From: an uncultured Rhodocyclaceae bacterium
GTDB taxonomy: Bacteria > Pseudomonadota > Gammaproteobacteria > Burkholderiales > Rhodocyclaceae
Reading direction: 5' to 3'
Length of the DNA: 16,995 nt
Assembly: GCA_937892345.1 (NCBI GenBank)
Contig: CALAGF010000007.1
Location: 1-16,995, forward strand
This document shows positions 6,709-14,355 of this stretch, in pieces; positions within the stretch are counted from its first letter, which is position 1; every line of letters starts with the position of its first letter. Under the pieces are notes generated by a model that was not told where the DNA came from, made no database searches, and worked only from the letters and a program-made list of their open reading frames with translations. Position numbers and translations under genes: made by a program.

Positions 6709-8325
6709 TTAAAATTCGTCGGGGTAACGATTGGTAATCGGTTGCCGCCAATCCTTGCCGAAGCCGCGCGGGGTAATGCGAATGCCGAGCGGCGACTGAC
6801 GGCGCTTGTACTCGGCGATACGCAGCAGTCGTACCACACGACGCACCGCATCTTCGGGCAAGCCCGCAGCAATGATTTCGCGCGGGCTGCGATCTTCTTC
6901 CATATAGGCCCGAACAATTGCGTCCAGAACCTCATAGGGCGGCAGTGAATCCTGATCAACCTGACCGGGCTTCAATTCGGCAGAAGGCGGCCGGACGATG
7001 ATGTTCTCGGGGATTACCGGGTCGCCCTGGCAAAGCGTATTGCGATAGCGCGACAGCCGATAAACCAGGGTCTTGTAGACATCCTTGATCACCGCAAAAC
7101 CACCCGCCATGTCGCCATAGAGCGTGCAATAACCGACCGCCATTTCCGATTTATTGCCGGTCGTAAGCACCAGCGCACCGGTCTTGTTGGACAGGGCCAT
7201 CAGAATGTTGCCGCGGATACGCGCCTGAATGTTTTCCTCAGTGGTGTCTGCGGCCATGCCGGCAAACAGGGGATCGAGCATGGCAGCGTAGGTGTTCATT
7301 GCCGGCTCGATGGCGATCTCGTTGTAGCGCACACCGAGCACACGCACCATTTCGCGCGAATCATCCAGACTCATCTGCGCCGTGTACGGCGAAGGCATCA
7401 TCACGGCGTGCACTTTGTCCGCCCCCAGCGCGTCGACCGCAACACACAGCGTCAGCGCTGAATCGATACCGCCAGACAGGCCGATGATGGCGCCCTTGAA
7501 TCCGGTCTTGCCGATGTAGTCACGCACACCCAGCACCAGCGCACGATAGGCTTCGGCCTCCAGCGAGATGGGCTCGGCATGGTCGTCGGAACTCAGGCGG
7601 CCGCGATCGAAATCCACGATGCCCAACGCTTCCTCGAACTGCGGCAGGTGCATGCAGATCTGCTCACGCTCGTCGATGGCAAAGGAGCCGCCGTCGAAGA
7701 CCAGCTCATCCTGGCCGCCAACCAGATTGCAGTAAATAGCGGGAATGCCGGTGGCTTCGATCCGCTCGCCAAGCACACGGGTGCGCTCATGGTGCTTTTC
7801 CAGATGGCAGGGCGAGGCATTGAGCACCAACACCAATTCGGCACCAGCCCCACAGGCCAGTTCGTAGGCGCCCTCTTCCCAGATGTCGGCGCAAATGTTG
7901 ATACCAACCTGGACGCCACCCAAGGTGACGACACAGGCATCCTGCCCCGGTTCAAAATAACGTTTTTCATCAAAAACGTCATAGTTGGGCAGGCGAATCT
8001 TGCGGTAAACCGCGATTTTTCGGCCATTTTCAATGACCGAGGCAGCGTTGTAGCAAGCGCCGTGAAATGCTTCCGGATGGCCAACGACCAAGGCTATCCC
8101 GTCAACGCGGGCTGCCAGATCGTCAAGAGCCCGCTGACAGGCCCGGTAAAAATCGGGGCGCAGCAACAGATCTTCCGGGGGATAGCCACTGATCGCCAGC
8201 TCCGGCGTCAGGAGTACCTGCGCACCGCGGGCCTTGGCCTCGGTTGCGCAGGCGATGATACGTTCGACGTTGCCCGTCAGGTCTCCGACAACGGCATTGA
8301 ACTGGGCAACGGCAATCCGCAACAT
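6709..8325 (-). CDS. nadE: Glutamine-dependent NAD+ synthetase
   Basis: This enzyme makes NAD+ from nicotinic acid adenine dinucleotide, ATP and ammonia released from glutamine, the last step of NAD synthesis. The 538-residue protein joins two domains. The N-terminal nitrilase-type glutaminase has the predicted triad Glu42 (TPELAISGYP), Lys109 (YRKIRLPN) and Cys145 (INICADIWE). The C-terminal synthetase has the ATP-pyrophosphatase P-loop SGGIDS at 284-289 and the later TTGNKSEMAVGY. The length fits the shorter bacterial glutamine-dependent type. It begins 3 bp after ppa, with only a weak ribosome binding site, which suggests translational coupling. glnB follows after 34 bp. Since the reaction releases pyrophosphate and consumes glutamine, both neighbours make metabolic sense. 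Confidence 0.96.
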   Translation of the reverse strand: MLRIAVAQFNAVVGDLTGNVERIIACATEAKARGAQVLLTPELAISGYPPEDLLLRPDFYRACQRALDDLAARVDGIALVVGHPEAFHGACYNAASVIENGRKIAVYRKIRLPNYDVFDEKRYFEPGQDACVVTLGGVQVGINICADIWEEGAYELACGAGAELVLVLNASPCHLEKHHERTRVLGERIEATGIPAIYCNLVGGQDELVFDGGSFAIDEREQICMHLPQFEEALGIVDFDRGRLSSDDHAEPISLEAEAYRALVLGVRDYIGKTGFKGAIIGLSGGIDSALTLCVAVDALGADKVHAVMMPSPYTAQMSLDDSREMVRVLGVRYNEIAIEPAMNTYAAMLDPLFAGMAADTTEENIQARIRGNILMALSNKTGALVLTTGNKSEMAVGYCTLYGDMAGGFAVIKDVYKTLVYRLSRYRNTLCQGDPVIPENIIVRPPSAELKPGQVDQDSLPPYEVLDAIVRAYMEEDRSPREIIAAGLPEDAVRRVVRLLRIAEYKRRQSPLGIRITPRGFGKDWRQPITNRYPDEF

Positions 8326-8328
8326 GGA

Positions 8329-8865
8329 TTACTTGGCAGCAGCCTGATAACGGGCAACGCCTTCCATGACTTCCTTCTGAGCGGCTTCAATGCCTTGCCA
8401 ACCCACGACCTTGACCCACTTGCCGGGTTCCAGATCCTTGTAGTGCTCGAAGAAATGGGCGATTTGCTTGCACAGCAGCTCAGGCATGTCTTCGTAGGTC
8501 TTGACGTTGTTGTACAGCGGGGTCAGCTTGGAGACCGGCACGGCCAGCAGCTTGGCGTCCTGACCGCCTTCGTCTTCCATGGCCAGCATGCCCAGCGGAC
8601 GGCAGCGGATCACCACGCCCGGGGGCAGGGAGAACGGGGTCACGACCAGTACGTCGACCGGGTCACCGTCACCGGCGATGGTGCTGTTGATGTAGCCGTA
8701 GTTGCACGGATAGTGCATGGCAGTACCCATGAAGCGATCAACGAAAACCGCGCCTGAATCCTTGTCCACTTCATACTTGATGGGATCGGAATTGGCGCTG
8801 ATTTCGATGATGACGTTGAAATCGTCGGGCAGGGACTTGCCGGAAGGAACGTTATTCAGGGACAT
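8329..8865 (-). CDS. ppa: Inorganic pyrophosphatase (family I)
   Basis: Ppa hydrolyses pyrophosphate from biosynthetic reactions to phosphate in the cytosol and drives them forward. The 178-residue protein carries the family I signature DGDPVDVLV with Asp66, Asp68 and Asp71, and further metal ligands Asp98 and Asp103 in MEDEGGQDAK. The N-terminal IEIS...IKYEVDKDSG and FMGTAMHYPCNYGYI are typical of bacterial hexameric enzymes. The start at 8865 is supported by an AGAG-type site about 8 nt upstream and a TATAAT box. It is the first gene of the ppa-nadE-glnB run. The upstream exonuclease gene is on the same strand 59 bp away, so readthrough is also possible. Confidence 0.96.
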   Translation of the reverse strand: MSLNNVPSGKSLPDDFNVIIEISANSDPIKYEVDKDSGAVFVDRFMGTAMHYPCNYGYINSTIAGDGDPVDVLVVTPFSLPPGVVIRCRPLGMLAMEDEGGQDAKLLAVPVSKLTPLYNNVKTYEDMPELLCKQIAHFFEHYKDLEPGKWVKVVGWQGIEAAQKEVMEGVARYQAAAK

Positions 8866-8898
8866 CGTGAGCTCTCTGCGTTGTGTTTGAAAAAAAGG

Positions 8899-8904
8899 AT
8901 TATA
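8899..8904 (-). promoter_or_regulatory. Candidate -10 box for ppa-nadE-glnB
   Basis: The minus strand has a perfect TATAAT followed by CC and a T-run. Transcription would begin near 8892, giving a leader of about 26 nt before the ppa ATG. No good -35 hexamer is seen at 16-18 bp, although TTGATG occurs at a short 14-bp spacing. It sits in the 59-bp gap after the exonuclease stop and would separate ppa from the upstream operon. Confidence 0.45.
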
Positions 8905-8924
8905 GCGCCCATCAGCACCATCAA

Positions 8925-9710
8925 TCAGTCCCAGGCTGCAAGAAACTCGCGCCAGTGGGGCGCATCGATTTTAGCCAGCTGGGCCTTGACGAAGTTGGCC
9001 TCGGCCGCCTCTTCCTCGGCGCTGAATTCACCGCGCATGCGGCGAAAGCGGTTGTAGACCAGATAGGTATTGACGACATCGGTTTCGCAATAATCGCGAA
9101 TATCTGCTGCCTGCCCGGCTTGCCAGGCCTCCCAGACCTTGCTGCCATCCATGCCGAGCTTGCCTGGAAAACCAAAAAGTTTGGCCAATTCGTCGAGCGG
9201 CGCATTGGCGCGACCGTTGTACATGGCCAGCAGGTCCATCAGGTCGAGGTGACGCGTATGGTAGCGGCTGATGTAGTTATTCCATTTGAAATCGCGCGAA
9301 TCGGCGTAGTCGCCTTCACCCATGTCCCAGTAGCGCGGCGCCGAGACACCATGCAGCATGCCGCGATAGTGCAGCACCGGCAGATCGAACCCACTGCCGT
9401 TCCAGGACACGATTTGCGGCGTGAATTTTTCGATGCCGTCGAAAAAACGCTGAATGATGGCAGCCTCGCCCAGCTCCGGCTCGGCCAGCGACCAGACCTT
9501 GAAACCCTCCATGGTCCGCAACACGCAGGAGATGGCAACGACGCGTTGCAGGTGCAATTGAATGAAATCGTTGCCAGTTCTGGCGCGGCGTTGCTGGAAA
9601 GCCAGCTCAGCCACCTCGGCATCGGACAACTCAGCGGGCAGTTCGTTGAGCTTGCGAAATCCCGGCACGTCCGGAATCGTCTCGATATCAAAAACCAGAA
9701 CCGGCTTCAT
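8925..9710 (-). CDS. Predicted DEDDy-type 3'-5' exonuclease (PolB-like)
   Basis: The 261-residue protein matches the family of stand-alone 3'-5' exonucleases related to the proofreading domain of family B DNA polymerases. The three exonuclease motifs are visible: Exo I FDIET (Asp8, Glu10), Exo II SWNGSGFDLPVL (Asn104, Asp109), and Exo III YCETD (Tyr207, Asp211), which is the DEDDy pattern. A further acidic HLDLMDLL lies near 154-161. No polymerase domain is attached. It starts inside the cysM stop (ATGA, 4-bp overlap), so it is the last gene of the lapA-cysM operon and likely translated by coupling. Substrate (DNA or RNA) and physiological role are not known to me. Confidence 0.9.
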   Translation of the reverse strand: MKPVLVFDIETIPDVPGFRKLNELPAELSDAEVAELAFQQRRARTGNDFIQLHLQRVVAISCVLRTMEGFKVWSLAEPELGEAAIIQRFFDGIEKFTPQIVSWNGSGFDLPVLHYRGMLHGVSAPRYWDMGEGDYADSRDFKWNNYISRYHTRHLDLMDLLAMYNGRANAPLDELAKLFGFPGKLGMDGSKVWEAWQAGQAADIRDYCETDVVNTYLVYNRFRRMRGEFSAEEEAAEANFVKAQLAKIDAPHWREFLAAWD

Positions 9711-10606
9711 GCAGGAAAAACACCCGTCGACAGGTAGCGATCACCGCGGTCGCAGACGATGGAAACGATGGTTGCATTCTCCAGTTCCTGCGACAGGCGC
9801 AAGGCCACGGCCAATGCACCGCCGGATGAAATGCCAGAAAAAATACCTTCTTCCGTGGCCAGACGGCGGGTCATGGCCTCGGCATCAGCCTGCGAAACGT
9901 ACTCGATACGGTCAACATGCGTTTTATCGTAAATCCTGGGCAAATAAGCTTCCGGCCATTTGCGGATACCGGGAATCTGGCTGCCATCCATCGGCTGACA
10001 ACCGATGATCTGGATTGCCGGGTTTTGCAACTTCAGAAATGCGGAGGTGCCCATGATCGTGCCGGTCGTTCCCATGCTGGAGACAAAATGCGTCACCCGC
10101 CCCGAGGTATCACGCCAGATCTCCGGTCCGGTCCCTTCAAAGTGGGCGCGCGGATTATCGGGATTGGCAAACTGGTCGAGGATGATGCCCTTGCCTTCAT
10201 CACGCATGCGTTCAGCCACATCGCGACACAGCTCCATGCCGCCATCTTTGGGTGTCAATACCAGTTCGGCGCCGTAGGCACGCATGCTCTGGCGACGCTC
10301 GATACTTTGATTCTCGGGCATCACCAGAATCATCCGGTAACCCTTGATCGCTGCGGCCATTGCCAGCGCGATGCCGGTATTGCCGGAAGTCGCTTCGATC
10401 AAGGTATCGCCTGGCTTGATTTCGCCCCGCGCCTCGGCATGCTGAATCATTGATAGCGCCGGCCTGTCCTTGACTGAGCCCGCCGGGTTGTTGCCTTCGA
10501 GTTTGGCCAGGATGACATTCCCGCGCCGCGCGTTATCCGTACCGGGAATGCGTTGCAAACGAACCAGCGGCGTATTGCCGACAAAATCCTGAAGGGTTTT
10601 ATACAT
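9707..10606 (-). CDS. cysM: Cysteine synthase B (O-acetylserine sulfhydrylase)
   Basis: CysM makes cysteine from O-acetylserine and sulfide, and family members can also use thiosulfate. This 299-residue PLP enzyme has the cofactor lysine Lys46 in NNPAGSVKDRPA, the substrate loop TSGNTG (73-78), the glycine-rich phosphate-binding GTTGT and the C-terminal SGISSGGA. It is shorter than typical CysK and has the CysM-like segment MDGSQIPGIRKWP, so CysM is preferred over CysK. Its ATG overlaps the 3' end of hldD by 8 bp and its stop overlaps the exonuclease start by 4 bp. No cysteine-regulatory signal is apparent, and the operon position suggests constitutive expression with LPS genes. Confidence 0.94.
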   Translation of the reverse strand: MYKTLQDFVGNTPLVRLQRIPGTDNARRGNVILAKLEGNNPAGSVKDRPALSMIQHAEARGEIKPGDTLIEATSGNTGIALAMAAAIKGYRMILVMPENQSIERRQSMRAYGAELVLTPKDGGMELCRDVAERMRDEGKGIILDQFANPDNPRAHFEGTGPEIWRDTSGRVTHFVSSMGTTGTIMGTSAFLKLQNPAIQIIGCQPMDGSQIPGIRKWPEAYLPRIYDKTHVDRIEYVSQADAEAMTRRLATEEGIFSGISSGGALAVALRLSQELENATIVSIVCDRGDRYLSTGVFPA

Positions 10607-11597
10607 GCTGATGGAGCCAGTCGATATATTGGGAGACGCCTTCTTCTACGGTCGCCATCGGGGCATCGTAGCCGGCAGCGCGCAGCTTCGTCAGATCCGC
10701 CTGCGTAAACGCCTGATATTTACCCTTCAAGGCCTCCGGGAAAGCTACGTATTCGAGCAAACCTTGAGCCCGCAATTCATCAAGTGACAGCGCAGGCTCA
10801 TTTTTTGCCCCGCGACAGCCGTTGACCGCAGCGACAGCGACATCGTTGAAGCTCTGCGCCCGGCCTGAACCCAGATTGAAAATACCGGACTTTTCGGGAT
10901 GATCAAGGAAGAACAAATTGACCTTGGCAACATCACCCACGAAAACGAAATCGCGCATCTGGCCGCCGTTTTCATAGCCGTGCGAGCCCTCGAAAAGCTT
11001 GACCTTGCCATCGGCGCGGAACTGGTTGAAATTGTGGAAAGCCACCGAGGCCATGCGCCCCTTGTGCATTTCACGCGGGCCATAGACGTTGAAGTAGCGA
11101 AAACCGATGATCTGCGACGAAGGCTCCTTGGCCAGACGCTGACGCACAATCTGATCGAAGAGAAACTTTGAATAACCGTAGACGTTGAGCGGACCTTCAT
11201 ACTGGCGCTCTTCCTTGAACACGCTGGAGGCGCCGTAGGTCGCCGCCGAGGATGCGTAGAGGAATTGCACGTCCTGGTCCTGACACCAATCGAGCAGGAT
11301 CATGGAGTAACGGTAGTTGTTCTCCATCATGTAGCGGCCATCGGTCTCCATGGTGTCTGAGCAGGCGCCTTCATGAAGGATTGCCTCGATCTCGCCATCG
11401 TAATGACCTGCCTGAATCCGATCGATGAAATCCTGTTTGTCGACGTAATCGGCAATGTCGCAATCGATCAGATTTTTGAACTTGTCCGCCTTGGTCAGAT
11501 TGTCGACCGCGATGATTTTGGTCACGCCACGCTGATTGAGCGCCTTGACGATATTGGAACCGATGAAGCCGGCTGCGCCGGTAACGACTGTGTACAT
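10599..11597 (-). CDS. hldD: ADP-L-glycero-D-manno-heptose 6-epimerase
   Basis: HldD (RfaD) converts ADP-D-glycero-beta-D-manno-heptose to the L-glycero form, the last step in making the heptose donor for the LPS inner core. The 332-residue short-chain dehydrogenase-type protein has the dinucleotide-binding TGAAGFIGSN (Gly7, Gly10, Gly13), the catalytic YxxxK pair Tyr140/Lys144, and the family block NVYGPREMHKGRMAS with Lys179, which corresponds to the second catalytic-site lysine. A GAGGA Shine-Dalgarno precedes the ATG by 8 nt and includes part of the rfaE1 stop codon (TGAGGA). It lies 11 bp after rfaE1 and overlaps cysM by 8 bp. Confidence 0.96.
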   Translation of the reverse strand: MYTVVTGAAGFIGSNIVKALNQRGVTKIIAVDNLTKADKFKNLIDCDIADYVDKQDFIDRIQAGHYDGEIEAILHEGACSDTMETDGRYMMENNYRYSMILLDWCQDQDVQFLYASSAATYGASSVFKEERQYEGPLNVYGYSKFLFDQIVRQRLAKEPSSQIIGFRYFNVYGPREMHKGRMASVAFHNFNQFRADGKVKLFEGSHGYENGGQMRDFVFVGDVAKVNLFFLDHPEKSGIFNLGSGRAQSFNDVAVAAVNGCRGAKNEPALSLDELRAQGLLEYVAFPEALKGKYQAFTQADLTKLRAAGYDAPMATVEEGVSQYIDWLHQHV

Positions 11598-11608
11598 GGT
11601 CTATTTCC

Positions 11609-12535
11609 TCAGAGTGCGCCCGCGATTTCTTCGCGGGTAACAACAGCAGTGCCCAGTTTGCCAACCACGATGCCGGCCGCAATATTGGCAACCCGGATCG
11701 CTTCCGCCCAATCTGCACCCGCAGCCAGCATGACCGCCAGCGTGGCAATCACGGTGTCGCCGGCACCCGAAACATCAAAAACTTCCCGCGCCTGCGCCGC
11801 CTGATGGTAGGCCGCATCATCCGCAAAGAGCGTCATGCCTTCCTCACTACGCGTCACCAGCAAGGCTTCCAGCCCCAGTTCACCGCGCAACTTGCGCGCC
11901 TTGGCGACCAACTCCGCCTCGGATGACCAACTACCGACCACTTCCTTCAACTCGGCACGATTCGGCGTAATGACCGTTGCCCCGGCGTACTTGCCCCAGG
12001 CATCGCCCTTGGGGTCGACCAGCACCGGCTTGGCAGCCGCGCGTGCCAGACGGATCATTTCGGCAATATGCGTCAAACCACCCTTGCCGTAATCGGACAG
12101 GATGACCACATCGCAATCGCTCAGACGGCGTTCGAATTCGGCAAGCTTGGCTTGCAGGATTTCGTGTGAGGGGGTGGTTTCGAAATCGATACGCAACAAC
12201 TGTTGCTGGCGTCCGATCACTCGCAGTTTCACCGTGGTATCGATTTCACGGTCAACCTGCAAATCAGCATCAATTTCACCCTCGGCAAGCAGTCGACCGA
12301 GTGTCTTGCCAGCCTCATCGTCACCAACCACCGACAAAAGGGTGGTCTGCGCCCCCAGCGAGGCCGCGTTGCGGGCCACATTGGCCGCACCGCCCAGACG
12401 CTCTTCCATGCGCTCGACCTTGACGACCGGCACCGGTGCCTCTGGGGAAATTCGGCTCACTTCGCCAAACCAGTACCGGTCCAGCATGACATCGCCCACG
12501 ACAAGCAGGCGCACCTGCGACAATTTATTCAACAT
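11609..12535 (-). CDS. rfaE1: D-glycero-beta-D-manno-heptose-7-phosphate kinase
   Basis: This PfkB/ribokinase-fold enzyme phosphorylates heptose 7-phosphate at O-1 in ADP-heptose synthesis. The 308-residue product has the N-terminal sugar-binding GGAANVARNAASLG and the C-terminal PfkB signature DVSGAGDT with catalytic Asp260. It ends where the kinase domain ends: there is no C-terminal nucleotidyltransferase domain, unlike the bifunctional HldE of E. coli, so a separate rfaE2 (hldC) should exist elsewhere. I chose ATG 12535 because the fold starts there (LSQVRLLVVGDVMLDRY); the open frame extends upstream into lapB without homology. The gap to lapB is 7 bp, with a weak TAGAG site. Its end contains a 7-bp GC-rich hairpin before the hldD start. 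Confidence 0.94.
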   Translation of the reverse strand: MLNKLSQVRLLVVGDVMLDRYWFGEVSRISPEAPVPVVKVERMEERLGGAANVARNAASLGAQTTLLSVVGDDEAGKTLGRLLAEGEIDADLQVDREIDTTVKLRVIGRQQQLLRIDFETTPSHEILQAKLAEFERRLSDCDVVILSDYGKGGLTHIAEMIRLARAAAKPVLVDPKGDAWGKYAGATVITPNRAELKEVVGSWSSEAELVAKARKLRGELGLEALLVTRSEEGMTLFADDAAYHQAAQAREVFDVSGAGDTVIATLAVMLAAGADWAEAIRVANIAAGIVVGKLGTAVVTREEIAGAL

Positions 12536-12542
12536 ATTGACT

Positions 12543-13715
12543 CTACAAGTTCTGATCGAATTCTTCGCTGCGCCGCGGCGAATTGGTTTCCCAGCCACCG
12601 CAAGCGGGACAGCGCCAGTAAAACTGGCGCGCTTTGAAGCCGCAACTGTTACAACGGTAACGTGACAGGCGGCGGGTGTAGCCCTGCACAATGGTTTTGG
12701 CCAACTCGACATCGCCACGCACTTCGTTGGACGCAAGCGGCAGGCGAGCGCTCATCAGCTTTTCCAGCCCAAGCAGGGTGGGATTGCGTTGCAGCTCGGT
12801 ACGCACCATCCGATAGGCCGCTTCGTTACCCTCGCTTTCCAGCACCAGCTGATACACCACATCCAGCAGATCGAGCGAGGGATAGCGTTCGAGATAAGCG
12901 CCCAGCAAAGCCACCCCTTCCGGCAGACGGGAGAGACGGCGGTAGGCTTCAAGCAGGCGTTGCGCCACCAGCGCAAGGTAGGTGGGATCCTGCTGCTCTA
13001 TCCCCTGCCAGATCGCAATCGCCTCCTGATGTTTGCCCTCCTGAACCAGCAAATCGCCTTGCAAAATACTGGCCCGGACACATTTGCGGTTTTCCTGAAC
13101 TGCGACATCGAGATACCGACGCGCTGTTTCCGGCGAGGAACGCATGATTTCACCTGCGGCAAGCTCGCAGTAGTATTCAGCAACTTCACGCTGGGAGGCA
13201 ATTTCCGGCAGTTCGCGCGCGATATCGACGGCCTTCTGCCATTCCTTGCCCAACTGGTAGATTTCCAGCAGGTTGCGCTTGGCCTCAAGTTCATAACTGG
13301 TACCCAGGAGCTTGTTGAAAATTTCCTCGGCACGATCGAGCAAACCTGCCTTCAGAAAATCCTGACCGAGTTCCAGCAAGGCATGAAGACGGATGCTTTC
13401 CTCAATCTCCGGCAAGTCAAGCAAACTCTGGTGCATGCGAATCGCACGCTCTGTTTCACCACGCCGACGAAACAGATTGCCCAACGCAAAGTACAACTCG
13501 ACCGTCTGGGAGTCGACTTTGGCAACCTCAAGAAAGGCGTCAATCGCCTTGTCAGGTTGCTCGTTGAGCAGAAAATTCAAACCCTGAAAATAGGAACGTG
13601 GCAAGGCACGGGATTCGTGCACTACCTGCCGCATATCTACCCGTGCAGCCATCCAGCCCAAACCGAAAAATAGCGGAATAAGGAGGAGCTGCCAGTAATC
13701 GAGAAGTTCATTCAT
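12543..13715 (-). CDS. lapB: Lipopolysaccharide assembly protein LapB (YciM)
   Basis: LapB is an inner-membrane TPR protein that, in E. coli, brings LpxC to the FtsH protease and so limits lipid A synthesis. The 390-residue product matches E. coli LapB in size. It has an N-terminal membrane helix (about 7-23) followed by RVDMRQV, then TPR repeats across most of the protein (for example PDKAIDAFLEVAKVD and LGNLFRRRGETERAIRMH). It ends with a rubredoxin-like metal site: Cys355, Cys358, Cys369 and Cys372 in two CxxC pairs. The start at 13715 overlaps the lapA stop (ATGA). A longer frame upstream is a shadow within lapA. It is followed by rfaE1 after 7 bp, linking LPS control to heptose synthesis. 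Confidence 0.95.
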   Translation of the reverse strand: MNELLDYWQLLLIPLFFGLGWMAARVDMRQVVHESRALPRSYFQGLNFLLNEQPDKAIDAFLEVAKVDSQTVELYFALGNLFRRRGETERAIRMHQSLLDLPEIEESIRLHALLELGQDFLKAGLLDRAEEIFNKLLGTSYELEAKRNLLEIYQLGKEWQKAVDIARELPEIASQREVAEYYCELAAGEIMRSSPETARRYLDVAVQENRKCVRASILQGDLLVQEGKHQEAIAIWQGIEQQDPTYLALVAQRLLEAYRRLSRLPEGVALLGAYLERYPSLDLLDVVYQLVLESEGNEAAYRMVRTELQRNPTLLGLEKLMSARLPLASNEVRGDVELAKTIVQGYTRRLSRYRCNSCGFKARQFYWRCPACGGWETNSPRRSEEFDQNL

Positions 13716-13993
13716 AGGACGGGTGGTGGCAGTTCGACGGCGTCTTTGGCCCTGGCATCGTGCAAGCGCTTCAAGCGGGCAATTTCCCTGCGCTGGCGAA
13801 ACAGCAGGCCCGATACGGAAAGCACACCCATCAAGGCCCCCCCGGCAAAAAACACCAGCAGCACGACCACCAGCGGTGCCTGCCAATATTGATCAAGTAC
13901 AAAATTCAGGGTGACGGGGTCGGTATTCCTGAGTGAAAAGGTCACCAGAAAACCAAAAATAAGAAGCCTTGCGGCCCAAGTCAGCAGGGTCAT
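13712..13993 (-). CDS. lapA: Lipopolysaccharide assembly protein LapA (YciS, DUF1049)
   Basis: LapA is a small inner-membrane partner of LapB. The 93-residue protein has two predicted membrane helices (about 5-22 and 38-62) with the typical SLRNTDPVTLNFVL between them, and a basic cytosolic C-terminal coil (RQRREIARLKRLHDARAK). ATG 13993 is the best start. A TTG at 14002 in the same frame would add 3 residues but lies against the U-tract of the upstream terminator. Neither start has a visible Shine-Dalgarno. The stop overlaps the lapB start by 4 bp. The ihfB terminator ends 10 nt before this ATG, so it is unclear how the gene is transcribed and translated. Confidence 0.9.
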   Translation of the reverse strand: MTLLTWAARLLIFGFLVTFSLRNTDPVTLNFVLDQYWQAPLVVVLLVFFAGGALMGVLSVSGLLFRQRREIARLKRLHDARAKDAVELPPPVL

Positions 13994-14003
13994 GAGATTC
14001 AAT

Positions 14004-14031
14004 AAAAACGGGGCAGTGAGTCACTGCCCCG
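14004..14031 (-). terminator. Strong intrinsic terminator after ihfB
   Basis: On the minus strand an 11-bp inverted repeat (14021-14031 with 14009-14019, one central base at 14020) is followed directly by TTTTT (14008-14004). This is a near-ideal Rho-independent terminator 28 bp after the ihfB stop. It lies between ihfB and lapA, so the rpsA-ihfB transcript probably ends here and lapA would need its own promoter or readthrough. Confidence 0.88.
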
Positions 14032-14059
14032 AATCTACCACATTGGGCCAAGCCCGACT

Positions 14060-14344
14060 TCAGATCGACTGATCGACCCGTTCACGCAACTCCTTGCCAG
14101 CCTTGAAGTGGGGAACCCACTTCGCCGGCACGCTGACCTTGTCCCCGGACTTCGGGTTACGTCCAACGCGCGGTGGCCGGTAGTTGAGCGCGAAGCTGCC
14201 AAATCCGCGGATTTCGATGCGATCTCCGCGCACCAAGGCCTCGGACATCGCATCGAGAATCATCTTGACTGCGAAATCGGCATCCTTCGCCACCAGCTGC
14301 GGAAACCGCTCGGCAAGCTTGGCGATGAGCTCGGATTTGGTCAT
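14060..14344 (-). CDS. ihfB: Integration host factor subunit beta
   Basis: IHF is an alpha/beta heterodimer that bends DNA sharply at specific sites and acts in transcription, recombination and replication. The 94-residue product is full length. It has the start MTKSELIAKLAERFPQL, the central RIEIRGFGSF, and the beta-arm RPPRVGRNPKSGDKV with the intercalating proline at residue 64. The beta rather than alpha identity is supported by this sequence pattern and by its place directly after rpsA, as in E. coli. It lies 11 bp downstream of rpsA with an AGG-type site 7 nt before the ATG. A strong terminator follows. Confidence 0.95.
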   Translation of the reverse strand: MTKSELIAKLAERFPQLVAKDADFAVKMILDAMSEALVRGDRIEIRGFGSFALNYRPPRVGRNPKSGDKVSVPAKWVPHFKAGKELRERVDQSI

Positions 14345-14355
14345 GCTTGTGCCTA

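Noticed and set aside
7579..8757. Long plus-strand open frame (392 codons) opposite nadE and ppa
   Set aside because: It spans two well-supported genes on the other strand, has no start context, and has no recognisable domain.
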